Shown: one piece after another, positions 24,664-40,800 of the stretch
Numbering within the stretch: position 1 is the first letter of the stretch
Layout: each line of letters starts with the position of its first letter
Source: Nematostella vectensis
Taxonomy: Eukaryota > Cnidaria > Anthozoa > Actiniaria > Edwardsiidae
Length of the DNA stretch: 64,000 nucleotides
Direction of reading: 5' to 3'
Assembly: GCF_932526225.1 (NCBI RefSeq)
Contig: NC_064048.1
Coordinates: 2,681,597 to 2,745,596, forward strand
Made by a program: the position numbers and the translations under genes
The notes under the pieces: model-generated
Database searches by the model: none
The model's input: the letters and a program-made list of their open reading frames with translations, nothing else
Told to the model about the DNA's origin: nothing

Positions 24664-27600
24664 AATAAAAACGCTTAGCCTGTGATCTCGCCAAATTCTA
24701 AGAACATGCTAAGAACATGCCGGGGCTTGATAGCACTGCTACATATAAAACCTTTCAATGATAAATAAATTGAAAATAAAATGATAAATACAATTATAAA
24801 TAATTGAAATAGTTTACTATTTTAGTTATGCGAATCAAATTGTTTACTATTTTATTTATCATTGGGAGGTTCTATTTTTAGTACTTTTAGGTATCATAAT
24901 CTTATATACAATATCCGTTGTGTATATTTCAGGTCGTAATAAAATGAATGTAAGAATATCGATAACAACAACTCAACTGAAAATTAGACTTTTGTTTAAA
25001 AAAAAAGAGTGAATGTGGGATCTTCTCGCAGGGATGGCCGGGGGAGGGGTTAAAACAAATGCATTTAACTTGGGAGTGTTGATATTCTTGACTTGCTTGC
25101 CATTTTTTAATAGCCGTTTTATTTGTGTTACAGAATTTATGTGATTATTTATTTTTTATATTTATTTTACAGGGCCGTAGTAGGCCTAGAAATATTGGCG
25201 GAAGGGGGTCACATTACAAAAACATTAAGAAAATATTGGGGGGTACAGCCACACCCTATTGGTCATTGGGTTTGGGGGACATGCCCCAGCCCTGTTTTAG
25301 TGAAGCAGGGATCTCAAAGATCTCCTCTTGTAGTAACGGTCCATTATTTGACATAACGCTTGTGGCCAGCGTCATTATCTCCGATGACCCTTAGAATTAT
25401 CGATAGCCAGCATCTTGAAGGTCTCACGTACAGTCGAGGTTATAAGAAAACTCGTCATTTGAATATTTTCTGTCATCAGATATCAATAGATATTTAACTT
25501 GTTGCTCTAGAGGTTTGATTTTTTAAGATTGCAATAGAATGGGACAGTAAGCAAATATACGTACATTTACCACTCATCAAACGTTCTTGCACTTTTGGCG
25601 CGTGGTCAGGATTTGCTGGGTGGGAGGAGTCGGTCGAGGAGTGAGTCGTGGTGTGGTATACGAGAGCATCCCCTGTGACTAGTAACTGCTAAATTTCAAA
25701 ACAAAAGAAACCTACTTCGAATTAACCCCTCTTACATACAAGAATTTCCGTGACCTCCAATCAGATATTTTGACCAATTGGTGACCTTATCGCGAATACA
25801 AGTGCAACTACAGCGAATACTGTTTTCTCATTCGAGAGGTACACTGACCTTAATACTCTGTGTCTGAGCTTTCCCTGGACCATTAGTAAAGCGAGTCGTA
25901 ATAAGAGTTTAAGTGGGGAGCTATCACAATACAAAGCATATTCCGACGTTCATTCTCACAAGTGTGGAAAGTGGTATGAATTAGAGCCTTGCCACAGGTG
26001 TGTTGATGTTATCTGCGAATAGCTCCTTTAGTTGTTGGGCCGCTTCCATTTTAACTCTACAAGTGTTAATCCCAGTGGTTTACTAAGGGCGAGTCTTACT
26101 CGTATAATAAGCAGGGAACCCAAGACATCAATATACGCTTTCTTTATCGCCCTCTTGAGCGACCTACGGCCCGCTCAAGACATTACTACCGTTAAGCTTT
26201 GTTGAAATCTGAACAGATATGTTTGCAGTTGGACCTGGACGATTAGTTTCTCCTTATCCGTGATGTTGCCTGTGTTAACTTCTTCTCATTCGGCAGAGAA
26301 TGAAGTCCAGTCGTACAGCAAGGACCTCCTTCGTCAAAGTAGGTCTCCGTTTGTTTTCACGCGTTGTCTTTTATCGGCATGCAAGGTGCGAACGGTTAAT
26401 TCGAGAATTTAACCCTATTTATACATGGCGCATAAACTAAAGTATTACTAACAAGTACTTCCACCTGTTATCGTGTTTTTGCAATAAATATAGCGCAACA
26501 AGTTGATAAATTATACTATTTGTCGCCGTTTCGTCACTCTTCTTAGAAAAGGCTAAGTTGAAGGCTTTATAAATATAAATCGTTGAGTTTGTTTATTTTA
26601 TGTTCATTGGCAAGATCTAAGGATATATTCATTGTTTTTATTTGCGATTACTATTTCTCCGTCTGTACGTTTAGTTAGCAAGGTGTTATGTCTGTTATTG
26701 TTATTTCTCGTTACTATGTATTTTGGTTCATAACATAATGCGATTTAGACAATGTGTTTTTCTATAAATCTCAATTACTTTGAAATGTCCCAATGATTTA
26801 ATAAAATTATTTGAGTAAGTACATAGACTCTATAAATAAATCCCGATTATATATTTCTTTTTTTTCTTTTATAGTCTCTTATGATTTCTTGTTGCGCACT
26901 ATAACAAATTTTAAAGAAATGTTTTTTCGCTTAAACGACCCTGACAAAAACACTTGAAATCAGAAGTAGCTTTAAGATGTTTTCAGCAAGTTCTTGGTGG
27001 ATCTTGATCTCAATGCTTAATTGATTGAGCGCGAGAATGATTTGAAATGAGTGTTAATTATTTTATCTTCAGTGTGATGTTTTACTACGCACAAATGGGG
27101 TCTTAGGTTTCTAAGTAGTGTAATCAATTCACGGTCAGTGGTCAGTGGTCAGTCGTTAGCCTTAGTCATAGATCAGATCAGTACCTCTCAGGAAATCAAG
27201 GGTGGCTTTTAAGTCATCAAGTTTGTCTGAAGACCTTTGTCATCTAGTGCTTCATTCATTCAGGCGATTATCACACAGACATACCTCCGGCTAATAGCTC
27301 CACTTTTAAACTATCTTTCACCGTGTCATTAGCCGATAACCACACAATTCATCTCATAGTTTTTTTTTTGTTTAGCTTTCTTACCGTTAAGATCGCCTTT
27401 CTGTTATTAGCGTGATATTACTTATCCACTCGTCTAATTTTCAGTTGAGGTTGGGCCGTTCTTATTTCTGGGGCATTTTAAGGCTGAATATGTTCTCAAC
27501 GATGTTCTTAAATTTTAGTGTATATAAAAATATAATACTCAATAAATTATTAGGAAGAATAACACTAATGATCAATAGCAATAATAAGATTGTTACTATG

Positions 27601-28243
27601 AGCGCAATTTCTTTCTGCATTTTAGAACGCATCAGGACTAAAAAAAATTTTTTTTTACTGCAACTGGGCCTCGGCATGTTCTTATCGTGTTCTTAAAATT
27701 TGGTGAAATCTCCGGCTGGAAGTTCTTTTAAAAAGATTCTTATAAAAAAACTTAAACCTGTTGCATTCCTCTCTCTGCACATTCGATAGTGTGCGTGCGA
27801 ACATTAGCGTGTCCACCAAATCTGTTATTCAAATCACATGGGAGCCTATTGTTCATAGCGGTTCAGTCAACCGGAATGTAGAGAGCCTATGTAGAGCAGT
27901 ACATATGCTTTCTCGATTACAGGACTGGGTTTGTAGTTTTGCTGATTCTTAACGCTATAACAGAGGCTGTCACCGGTCTCTCAACACGCAACCTCCAAAG
28001 GTCCATACGAATGACCAGAGAGCGATACACAGCAGATTGTAACACTTCATATTTTTGTACCTAAATGTCGCGTATCATACTCGCAGTTGGTGCCAAATTA
28101 TGCGCTTGTAAAATTCCAAAAGCCTCGGTAAGTACATTAGAATTGCGCGCGTTCTGAAATCCATCTGCGCTGTGTTCAGTACAGGCTTTAAGCGTCTAAG
28201 TCCAAGCGCGTATTCTAACGAACTGCTATGTTCTTGTGTTGCA
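24664..28243. other. Long non-coding region upstream of the K+ channel
   Basis: Contains one probable MITE (25170-25300) and otherwise AT-rich sequence. The channel's 5' UTR exon and promoter should lie here, because a 3' splice site (TTCTTGTGTTGCAG) sits 6 bases before its start codon. I cannot locate the upstream exon. Confidence 0.45.
25170..25300. mobile_element. CAGGGCCGTAG-ended MITE, diverged copy
   Basis: Begins CAGGGCCGTAGTAGG and carries ACAGCCACACCCTATTGGTC and GGGGGACATGCCCC, diverged forms of the family consensus. Confidence 0.5.
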
Positions 28244-28249
28244 GGGGAG

Positions 28250-30920
<2,671 letters not shown>

Positions 30921-31039
30921 TTCCACAATGGAAATTAATAACTAATAATCATTACAAGCTGACTTTATTTTATAAATTATTTTTAGACTTGTCGGCGCCT
31001 GCGCGTCTTTTAACATGAAGGAAATTGCAAGTTTGTCCC

Positions 31040-31580
31040 ACATCTTGCGTATGGCTTATCACCCTCGGAAAAGAGTATCTCGGAAAAGAACGTCCCGGAG
31101 AGAGTATTTTGGAAAAAAAATATCGGAAGAGATATCTCGGAAAAGAGTGTCTCGGAAGAGGGTATCTCGCAAAAGAACGTCCCGGAGAGAGTATCTTGGA
31201 AAAAAAAAATATCGGAAGAGATATCTCGGAAAAGAGTATCTCGGAAGAGGGTATCTCGCAAAAGAACGTCCCGGAGAGATTATCTTGGGGGAAAAAATCT
31301 CGGAAAAGAGTATCTCGGAAGTGAGGATCTCGGAAAATAATTATCTCGGAAAAGAGTATCTCGGAAGAGGGTATCTCGGAAAAGAGTATCTCAGAAGAGG
31401 GTATCCCGGAAAAGAGTATCCCGGAAGAGAGGATCTTGGAAAGAAAATCTCAGAAGAGAGGATCTCGGAAAAGGGTATCTCGGAATAGAGTATCCCGGAA
31501 GATAGGATCTCGGAAAAAAATATCCCGGAAAAGATCCTGCAAATAAATATCTCGGTAAAAAGTGTCTCGGAAAAGAGTAT
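31040..31580. repeat. 15-bp CTCGGAAAAGAGTAT minisatellite with variants
   Basis: Units such as CTCGGAAAAGAGTAT and CTCGGAAGAGGGTAT alternate irregularly with longer variants containing CGTCCCGGAGAGAGTAT. The array lies just beyond the K+ channel stop codon, in its 3' UTR or downstream. Confidence 0.9.
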
Positions 31581-31923
31581 TCTGCAATTATGCAACATAT
31601 AAATTCTCATGTGATTGAACAGATACAATGAGGGAATACAAATTATCTTTACATAAACTTCACATGAGGAATAGAAATGATTTAGTCAACGTATATCGAT
31701 ACTGAGTCTTCTTGGGTTCTCAAATGTCGAGAAAGACTGTCTTTACGACTAATGCTGATCCTAGAACTAAATAATTGTGTAACGTAGATCATCTTCACAT
31801 AAACATCGTCCGATCCTCAAAGAACAAGAAAGATCAATGGAAGGACGCCGGTCGTCAATGTACAAGACACAGGTATCCCGAAGGCTGCTGCTAAAGGAGT
31901 GTAACAGATAGGGGACACAAATG

Positions 31924-32013
31924 ACATGCTCCAGGATCCAGCGTACTTTGCGGGCGCTCCCAAAGAGTGACCTTCGGGTGCGCCCGCAAAGCATGCTGGA
32001 TTCTTGAGCATGC
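31924..32013. mobile_element. Short hairpin MITE
   Basis: CATGCTCCAGGATCCAGCGT...TTTGCGGGCGC is mirrored by GCGCCCGCAAAGCATGCTGG...TTGAGCATG, an almost complete palindrome of about 90 bp with a small central loop. Confidence 0.7.
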
Positions 32014-33282
32014 AAAAATAATGGTCATCTGTTCAAGAATTTCTTCAGGTGTTTCAAAGGGTGGTCGGAATTCACAAGGGATGCCATCTATGGTGGTCAA
32101 TATCAGAAAATGAAGTGAGAGATGGCACAGCTAACGGCTTTCGAATGTTGTCGGCAACAGATAAAGCCGACCGTATTATGTGCAAAAGAGCAGAGGGTTG
32201 CAACGACAATAGAGTGCATAATTGATCCGATATCCATGTTGCAGGTCAACAAATGCGATTCAAGGCCCGTAGACCCGACTTGAGTGACAGTGTTGTTTTC
32301 TTTTGAATATTCAAAACTCTTATCATTTTGAAAATACTTCTTTTTCGATTGTTTGATAATTTATAAACGGAATTGAGCTGTTTTAATTGTAGGATGGATT
32401 GAAATTCACCCCGATTCAAGTGGAATTATTTTGTTACTAAGGTGAACACGGGGTGAGGTCTTTCTATGTCGACTTGATAGGGCTGCTCGTCGTATTTTTA
32501 GGGGTCAAAATCGGACCTCAGGTATTTTTAGTGGGTATACAAAAAAATTGGCTTTTTTTTCTTAGAAATGGTATTTTCTAGGGATCCTGAGGTATTTTTA
32601 AATAGCAATTTTTGGCGTGCAGGTATTGTATGGGGTATTTTCGAATTTCCTGACGAGCATCCCTACCATTTTTACCCTGAAGACCCCCCTCGAGGGTGAA
32701 GATTTCATAACCTACAAACCCACGTGTCACGCAAGTCGAAAATCGAGGGGCTTTAAATCTTGTAGCTCCAAATCGCGCGGCCGCTCCTCAGAGTTAAGTT
32801 GCTTTACGCAGGATCAGTTTTACATTTAGGTGAAGGTGCCAAAATAAGGGGAAAATAAGTAAAGGCCTGCAAGCATGCTTGCTTGTAACCTATCGGATAT
32901 CATGGCCACATACGGCACACAATCCTTCTATGTATACCAAAGAGAATCATGAGAAATCACAGTCATATTTATTTACACACAGGAACAGAATTCTTATAAA
33001 TATATATATTTTCTTTTTGAGATGTAAACAAATAGGGTAGTACAAGTTTAACCTAGAATTTTGGCCTTGCTTTATCTAATGTCGCTATAGTGCTCTAAAA
33101 CGCTGCGTAGGGACTGACACGTCGAGTCCTAGAACCTAGCCTTTAAGCCCATTGCAAACAACTCCAGCATCACTGTTGAGAACCTTCCTAGCTAGTACAG
33201 CATGCTGCGCGGGACTGGGAAGAAGCTCAACAGCTTTTCCATGTCTCGTGGTCAGTTAAGCGAGGCTGCTGCAATGATGTAT

Positions 33283-33446
33283 CAGGGCCGTAGCAGGGTG
33301 TGGGGCACTGGGGGCACGTGCCCTCAATGTGTTCGTAATTTATAAGAAAATCACCAGTAGGGGGGTGACCGTGCCCTCCAATAGTATCTTCATATTTCTG
33401 AACCCCCACCCCCTCCTCCCCGATTCGAGGCCTGCTATAGCTCTGA
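33283..33446. mobile_element. CAGGGCCGTAGC-ended MITE
   Basis: Begins CAGGGCCGTAGCAGGGTG, contains GGCACTGGGGGCACGTGCCC, and ends in GAGGCCTGCTATAGCTCTG. Confidence 0.6.
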
Positions 33447-34782
33447 CAGATCACTGATGATGGCGTTGTTTGCTCAGGGGTTAGGGTAACTTCTGAATGG
33501 ACACAGTGACTCAGGCCGGGATGACTAATCCAATAAATTGCTCTGTTTTGAATAAGATTCATTAGGTTCATCTTCACGTTAATACGTTATTTATTACTTC
33601 AAACATTTCCTTTGTAGTATTCAAAAGAATATTCCATGAATCACCAATGGTTGAAAATGGACGCAAAATTTATTGTCATCCGTGCTCTCTTTGCGAGATG
33701 GGATCCCAATGACTAAAAGGGGGTTTATCAAGCTTGTCGAAAATGCACTGCATTCTCATTTCAATTAGCAGCATGGTTGGGTACGCGACGCGGTCTATTT
33801 GACTCGAACGAACTCGTGCCCTAGATGTAGTATAAATATAGTATAAATATACCGACATTTTAGTGACTAGTATGATAGTATAATCTGAAGTACAGGCAAG
33901 AGCAAGGTACATAATTTGACCTGCTAAGGATGGAAATGTATAAAAATTGAAGATAGATTTGTTAACTATTTTTGCCATAGGGCTGATGTTGAATATATTT
34001 TCGTAAATAAATCAGTAAATCCAAGGTCATTGTACTAAATTCTCCGCTTCGTGTGAAACGCCCGATTTGTGACTTTTAACTGCCACCAGTTATCTCGTAC
34101 CCAGGGGGGGGGGGTTTGCAGGGGGTGCCTCGCCCCCCCCCCCCCTCCCACAATCAGGATAAGTCCACTTTCTGATCGCATTATACTTTCTATTTGTAGA
34201 CAAACTATAAACCGAAAGCGAATTTATTAAAAAAAAGGCATTCCAGATCACTCTGGTATGTCATAAATCTATAAGTCAAATCTCCCCGAAAAATTATGTA
34301 CACTTTTTCGGATTTTACACTACTTCAAATGAATCTCATTTACATACACAAGGGGCTAAATATTCGTGGGCCGAGTCTTTTGAGCTTCTAATGACCGAAT
34401 CCAGTACAAAGGCAAATGGATGAGGAAAAAGATTAAGCCTTTTTTCGTTTCTACAAGCCAACAAATCAATACTTCTCCAACAGCTTAAAGCACCCGAACC
34501 TCTCGTTTGAAGGGTCGAGAATGAGCTACGATCTTCGTAGCATTGGATTTCATGCCTGGCCCCCTTTAGGGGTGTGGGCTTGGAGTGCTCGCACCTCCTA
34601 CAATTGGCCGCCAAAAGTAGGTCAAATTTTATTGAAGGATCTTAGCAATTTTTATCTCTTTGATATGATACAAAAGACTGCACACTTCTCCTCCCCCTTG
34701 CCAAAAGTTCACGCCTGCCATTTGCAGCTTCTGAAGTAGTTAGCGTCGTCATGAAATGCAATACGTGTATTGTTGGTGTGAT

Positions 34783-34788
34783 TTTATT
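34783..34788 (-). terminator. AATAAA polyadenylation signal of the WD40 gene
   Basis: On the minus strand GAAATAAAAT lies about 43 bases beyond the TGA stop at 34831, a plausible poly(A) signal for the terminal exon. Confidence 0.65.
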
Positions 34789-34830
34789 TCATTTTAAACT
34801 GAATATCCCTACGATCTTTCCTCACATTTT

Positions 34831-37800
34831 TCATTTTTCTTCTCGTGCATTACAAACTCTAGGTAACTGCATACGATCAAGCTTCGTCAGCAGTCGCTCA
34901 CGTGATATACCACGTGACAGTTCAAGTGGGCTTGGTGTGACGTCACCGCGTTGCCTCGTTTCCACGATTCTGGGCAGCTTCGGGGATCCGTAGTTAGTTG
35001 ATATGTTCTCTGAAGGAGACACACAGGCATCCCGTACGTACCACTGATCACGCCCAGTCAGGAGGCTTGTAGGATTAGAGTACAATGCGGCTGGGGTGCT
35101 TGGGCTTCCTGTGGCATCCCCGAAGTTCTGCCACGTACCGACTGGAAGCACTTCTGTGATTGATTTCAGGCGCTCTCGGAAGATAGGGGCGATATTTCCG
35201 GTTTTTCCGGTTTTTCTGAAAATAAGTGCTTAGGGTTAGTATAAGTTTTGTTAGAACTGCCCTTTTTGAATTGTCTGTCAACCACTCCTTTGTTATTGTT
35301 TATAATTGAAAATGCAACGGTTTATTTCGAAGTCTAAAACTTGCTTGATTTAGTCAATGGAAATGAATTCTTTGGGTGACTTGCTATTGTGCGGGAGCGT
35401 ATTATGGCGGCGTGATTGGCCATCTTCAATCAGGAGGGCGAGGCTAGGGGGAGGAAGTGAAGGGGTCGCTAGGAGGTGTGTGCTAATGCGGGTATCTGGG
35501 AAGAAAGAGTTTGAATCGTCAAAATTTTGCGACCGTTTTTTTTTTTTTTTCAGAAAGCTCGAGTTGACAGGTGTCTATGGCAGATGCTGCATCAATAAGA
35601 ACCTTTGATTCGTAAGTATCGTTTGGTTTAAAAACATATTTAAAAAAAAAGGTCAGTGCAAGTGCCAAATGAAAGTTTTATGACCGATACGACCCATGAA
35701 TTTCAAATTATTTGTTCCAAATTCAACTAAAAAATATTAATAAAGCATACGCAGGCCCGTACCCAGGATTTTTCTTTGGGGGTGGGGAGCGAAATCCGAA
35801 AAAGTGGTCCTAATATTTCCGAGGGGGGGGGGAGGGAGGAGGTTCTCTGATAAAAATCTGACCATGCCTTTGCAGTATCTCCACGGGACGTTTATTGTCG
35901 GATTTGGCTACATACCATTATCCATTATTAAATGCAATTTTAAACATTAAAATGCTCTGAAATTCCTTAAGTTTATTTACCACGGGTCGTACAACTTCCA
36001 TTTGGCAATTGCCATTCGCCTTTTCAGCTGACAACTTTTTTTTTGGAATAGGTGTGTATGTATACCTGCTAAAGATTGTATTGACAGGCCGCGGAGTATT
36101 CCCCAAAATAAGGGGGAGGGAAGGGGAATTGACCTTCCCCAAATTTCCTAGCCTGCTTGCAGGCGTTTACCCGGTGTTTTTTTCGCATTCGCTATGCGCT
36201 AAGTCGTGGTCGCCATCTTGTTTTTAGCCGCGCTAGCTTGGCGCTCGTTTCAGCTTTCGCGGCCAGAACAAAACAAGATGGCGGCCACGACTCGGCGCAT
36301 AGCGAAAACACCGATAAAACACAGCAGGCTACATATTTCCCCAATGTCAGTCGCATGTTAAGCGCATTTGATCATATTTGTTTTCACTCCTTTGTTATTG
36401 ATTATCTCATTAAAAAAATACAGCGGTTTCTTTGCAAGGAAATTTCAAAATAACATACGAATGAAATCTGATATGTTATTGACGATATTTGATTGATAAT
36501 ATCTTGGCTACTTGCTTGAATTAGCCGATGGACATGGATGCTTTGTGTGACTCGCCGTTGACCGGGAGCGCAAAATGGCGGCGCGATTGTCCTTCTTTAT
36601 GCGCTATAAGGATACTAGAGACCCATTTTCATTTACCACACTGTACGTACCTGGCGTATTCGTTGAAGCAAATATCGTGACACGTGGTAATTGGTGGTTG
36701 ATGGTCGGTCACGTGACCAGCCGACATGTATGATATACTACTTTGCACTCCAGGCGCATCGATGGCGTAGCGGGGACCACGTGTTGTCCACGTGACATCC
36801 ATAATTCCATACGAGGTTTGTCCCCAATCGCGAGAACCTGGAATAAGAAAAAAACAATATGCTCACTTCTCATCACTTTGTCTAAACCTATCCTCATTCC
36901 AAATTACCTTGGATTGCTCAAACATCACTTAAAATAATCTCTGCTGTAACTAATATAAACCTCCTTATCATCCGACCCCACTTTACATTACCTAGCTAAG
37001 CCACAATAGCTAGGGAGCACAGTAATTGGCTATTTTTGGTTAGTAGACGAGCTAGAGAAGTACATTAATTAAACTAAACAATCTCACTTGATTCTCACTT
37101 GAAACGGTTTCACATCGCACCACTTCGCCTCACTAATCCGCATTGATCTTCCTCAAATTTATTCAAGGCTTGTCAATGAGGCTCATTAACCCTCAATTTA
37201 CCTTCACCTTATCTCGTCGTATATAAAATTACCTTACGTTAATATTTATATATAATTTATAAATCCTCTTACTCTACCTGACCTCACCTAAATTCACGAT
37301 TACTACGTTCTAATTGCCCTTTATTCACAGTGACACCTTCATTGTCACCTGTGTGAAATGATAGTCACCTGTGTGAAATGATAGTCACCTGTGTGAAATG
37401 ATAGTCACCTTTGTGAAATGATAGTCACCTGTGTGAAATGATAGTCACCTGTGTGAAATGATAGTCACCTGTGTGAAATGATAGTCACCTGTGTGAAATG
37501 ATAGTCACCTGTGTGAAATGATAGTCTATGCGGAAGTGTCCCTATTATTTGCTCCGACGTGGCGCTCTCGATCTCCCTCGAGGGGTAGGGACGGGGATGC
37601 CTTATGTTCAGTGAGTGGACAAGTCTTTCTCCGCATATCCCCGGTACAAGGTTCTTGCGGACCGGAGTGCTGAGAAGAACAAATCGATCCTCTCGCTCCT
37701 CATATTCATCGTCATCCTATAAACAGATGTGTCATTCATTCAATGGGTTGATTTCCAGGGATAGGGGTGGTATTGTGGTACTTGGCGCAAGGGCAAAGCC

Positions 37801-40800
37801 TTGCCATTCTGGATTTGGTTTATAACTATCTGCAACTTAAAAGGCTCTTTTAAGATAAAAAGCGTTAATTTGTTCAAACTGAGACTAGTGTATAAATACT
37901 CGAAGGCTTAGCTGTGGTACCTGAGAAATTGCATGTGTATCTCCTGCAATTTGCTAACATGAACCAAGATATTCAATGCCATTGGGGCAAAACAGGTAAG
38001 ACTGGGGCAAGAAATGTGAGGCTGGGGCAAGAAATGTGATTGGGGTAAGAAATGTGAGATCGGGGAAAGAAATGTGAGGCTGGGGCAATAAATTTGAGAC
38101 TGGGGCTAGAAATTTGAGGCTGGGGCAAGAAATGTGAGATTGGAGCAAGAAATGTGAGACTGGGGCAAAAAAGGTAAGATCGGGGTTAGAAATGTGAGAT
38201 TGGGGCAAGAAATGTGAGATTGGGGTAGGAAATATGAGACTGGGGCAAGAAAGGTAAGAAGAACCTACTCCAGAGTTTTGAAATTAAACGGGAGTGATTA
38301 TCCGAACTCTTTTCGTGTTAAATTCTGCCAAAAGCAAGGGTATACTCTCTTTCTATGGTAAGGCCCAGAGCGCGATAGGGACATCACCATCTTTGGTGTC
38401 AGTTCTAACACACTTATTTCTCGAAGTATGGTAAACTGCGTGGAGCATATACCGAAAAAGCCGTTTATTGGCTCGTCTTTGAGCTCAAACGTCGCTTAGC
38501 GTGACGATATCTGGGCAAGGGAGACTTATAGAACGGTGACTAAAGTAGTTTATCTAGGGAATGCTACTCCGACAACACAATCTCTAAATCAATTGAGAGT
38601 GCGTGCATAGGACAGTGTTCTCTGCTTTTTATCCGTTGGCTCTCTGTGAACTCGAATGCTAAGGATATGGTTGTGTGCTCGCCTTCCTTTACTTTTGAGA
38701 ACGACGAACAATGTAATTTTGGTTGTTTTGGTTGTTGTGATCGGAACCCTGACAACACAATCGCTAAATATAGAACGCAAAATATGCGTTTTGAGAGAGT
38801 TGGCCCCACTATGATGCAATACATCATGGATTGGGGTTTGTTAGCCCCTTTCAAAAGACAATTAATCATGGTTAGGATTAAGTCGTCCTTGTTAAGTCTT
38901 ACCTTCATACCAGGGTACACGACATTGGAACTCTCCGATAACTTTTGTAACCGACCAGGTGACGACAAAGACATTCCCATTTTGCTCTTCTCCTTCTTTC
39001 CCGTTCTTCTCAAGTGTCTCAACCTATCCATCCGGTTCACTGAACCCATTAACTTGGCAACAACTTTCTTGAATATCTTTTTTTGATCATCAAGACTTTC
39101 GAATAAGGCAAATATCTCTAACATCTTATCAACATCAATAAACTTTTCCTCAAACCCTTGATCCGCCCGAACTCCTATTCCACAACCTTCCATTTCTTGT
39201 AAACTCCCCTCAATTTTCTCTTTGATGATTGCCGTCTTTTCATCATTGCTAGGCAACAGCGTGATGATGTCTTTGATAGCCAATGGGAAGACGCCTTTGA
39301 CCATTAGAGGTTTGTCTGAAGAAATCTCGTCCACTCTGCGGTGTATGACTTTGTCGAAAGCTTCCTGAACGGTCGCACCCTTGTTTAGTAGCGATGGAAT
39401 CAATGCAAATATCTAAAAGAAAAACAAAATATCTCCAATATAGTCTTAAAAGACATTTTTTTCGCAGGACTGCCTAAACATTTGACTCAGTTCAAGAGCG
39501 GTGTGTATAGCTGGTGTGAAGAGCGTGCTCCTGTCTCGGGCAATATACTCCCCCCCCCCGGTCTTGAGCGATAGTGTATAAAATGCAACGAAAGTGCTGG
39601 CGGCTAGGAGCACTGAGTAATAGATATATTTATTTGCCACTACACACTGATGAAGCAGCAGCTTCAAAACGTCTGAAAGTCTATTTGTTTAGAGCTTTTT
39701 ACCTTAATACCTATCCACACTTAAACTATACGACTGAGAAAGTGCCAGTCATGGTGCTGTTTTCATGGGTCTTTACCTTCAGAAAATTCTCAAGGTTAAA
39801 AATTTCTTTGAGCGGGCCACCCCCCTCCTTGCCACCAATTTTAGCAAATGAATCCGTCCTCTTCAGATTTAGCATTGCCATGACGAAAGCCCGGCCGAGA
39901 TGCGAGTCACCGTCCTGGTCAAGGGCATCTATGACATCCTCAAATGAAAAGCTCTGTGAAATCTCAGAAAACTTGCGCCTCTCTGGTTCTTTTTTCTCCA
40001 CTCGAGAGGATTCTGGAATAAACCATAAACAAATTCTGAATTAGAAACAGCGCTAAGCGCTAGGTGCGTTTGCCATTATCTTTGGGAGCCTAGGTGGCTC
40101 GGATGGCAGGGCGTCGCTCCCTAGTACTCGTGAGCTCGCTAGTACGTCTCTCTCACCACTGGGTCCCGGGTTCGATTCGCGGTTTCGACGTGAGTTGAGT
40201 TAATTGGTTCTCAAAGGGTTTTAATCCGAGTTCTCCGGTTTTGCTTTCTAAGCAAATACCAACAATTTCGATCTTAGCTGTGTTCCGTGATCAGACATGA
40301 GTTGTATGATGGCGGCTGCCTGAGGCGCTTTCTTATGCCTCAACTTGAGTTAAAGGAGCAGTAAGAAAAAATGGTCACGTTTCTATAAACCCCTGGGCGC
40401 TAGTCACGTGCCTGGTCTCACTGGTCACGTGCCTGGTCTCACTGGTCACGTGTCTACACATGCAGGGTCACGTGTCTACACATGCCTGGTCACGTGTCTA
40501 CATATACCTGGTCACGTGTGTAGACATACCTTTTCACGTGTCTACACATACCTGGTCACGTGTTTATACATACCTGGTCACGTTTCTACACACACCTTGT
40601 CACGTGCTTATACATACCTTGTCACGTTTCTACACATACTTGGTCACGTGTCGACATATACCTGGTCAGGTGTCTACACATACTTGGTCACGTGTCTACA
40701 TATACCTTGTCACGTGTGTACACATACCTGGTCACGTGCCATGTCTACAAATACCTTGGGGTGCCGTTGTGGTAGATACGATGGAAGCCGAGGAAAGAAC

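Larger units (their letters stand above)
31600..34770. other. Convergent intergenic region between the K+ channel and the WD40 gene
   Basis: Holds a hairpin MITE (31924-32013), a dispersed repeat (32380-32765, sharing CGATTCAAGTGGA-like and CACGTGTCACGCAAGTCG-like blocks with 7380-7510), a CAGGGCCGTAGC MITE (33283-33446) and poly-G/poly-C runs at 34104-34145. No gene is recognised. Confidence 0.5.

Noticed and set aside
36709-36897. 62-codon minus-strand frame covering part of exon 26
   Set aside because: It is a shadow frame; the frame that matches the phases of exons 25 and 27 is a different one.
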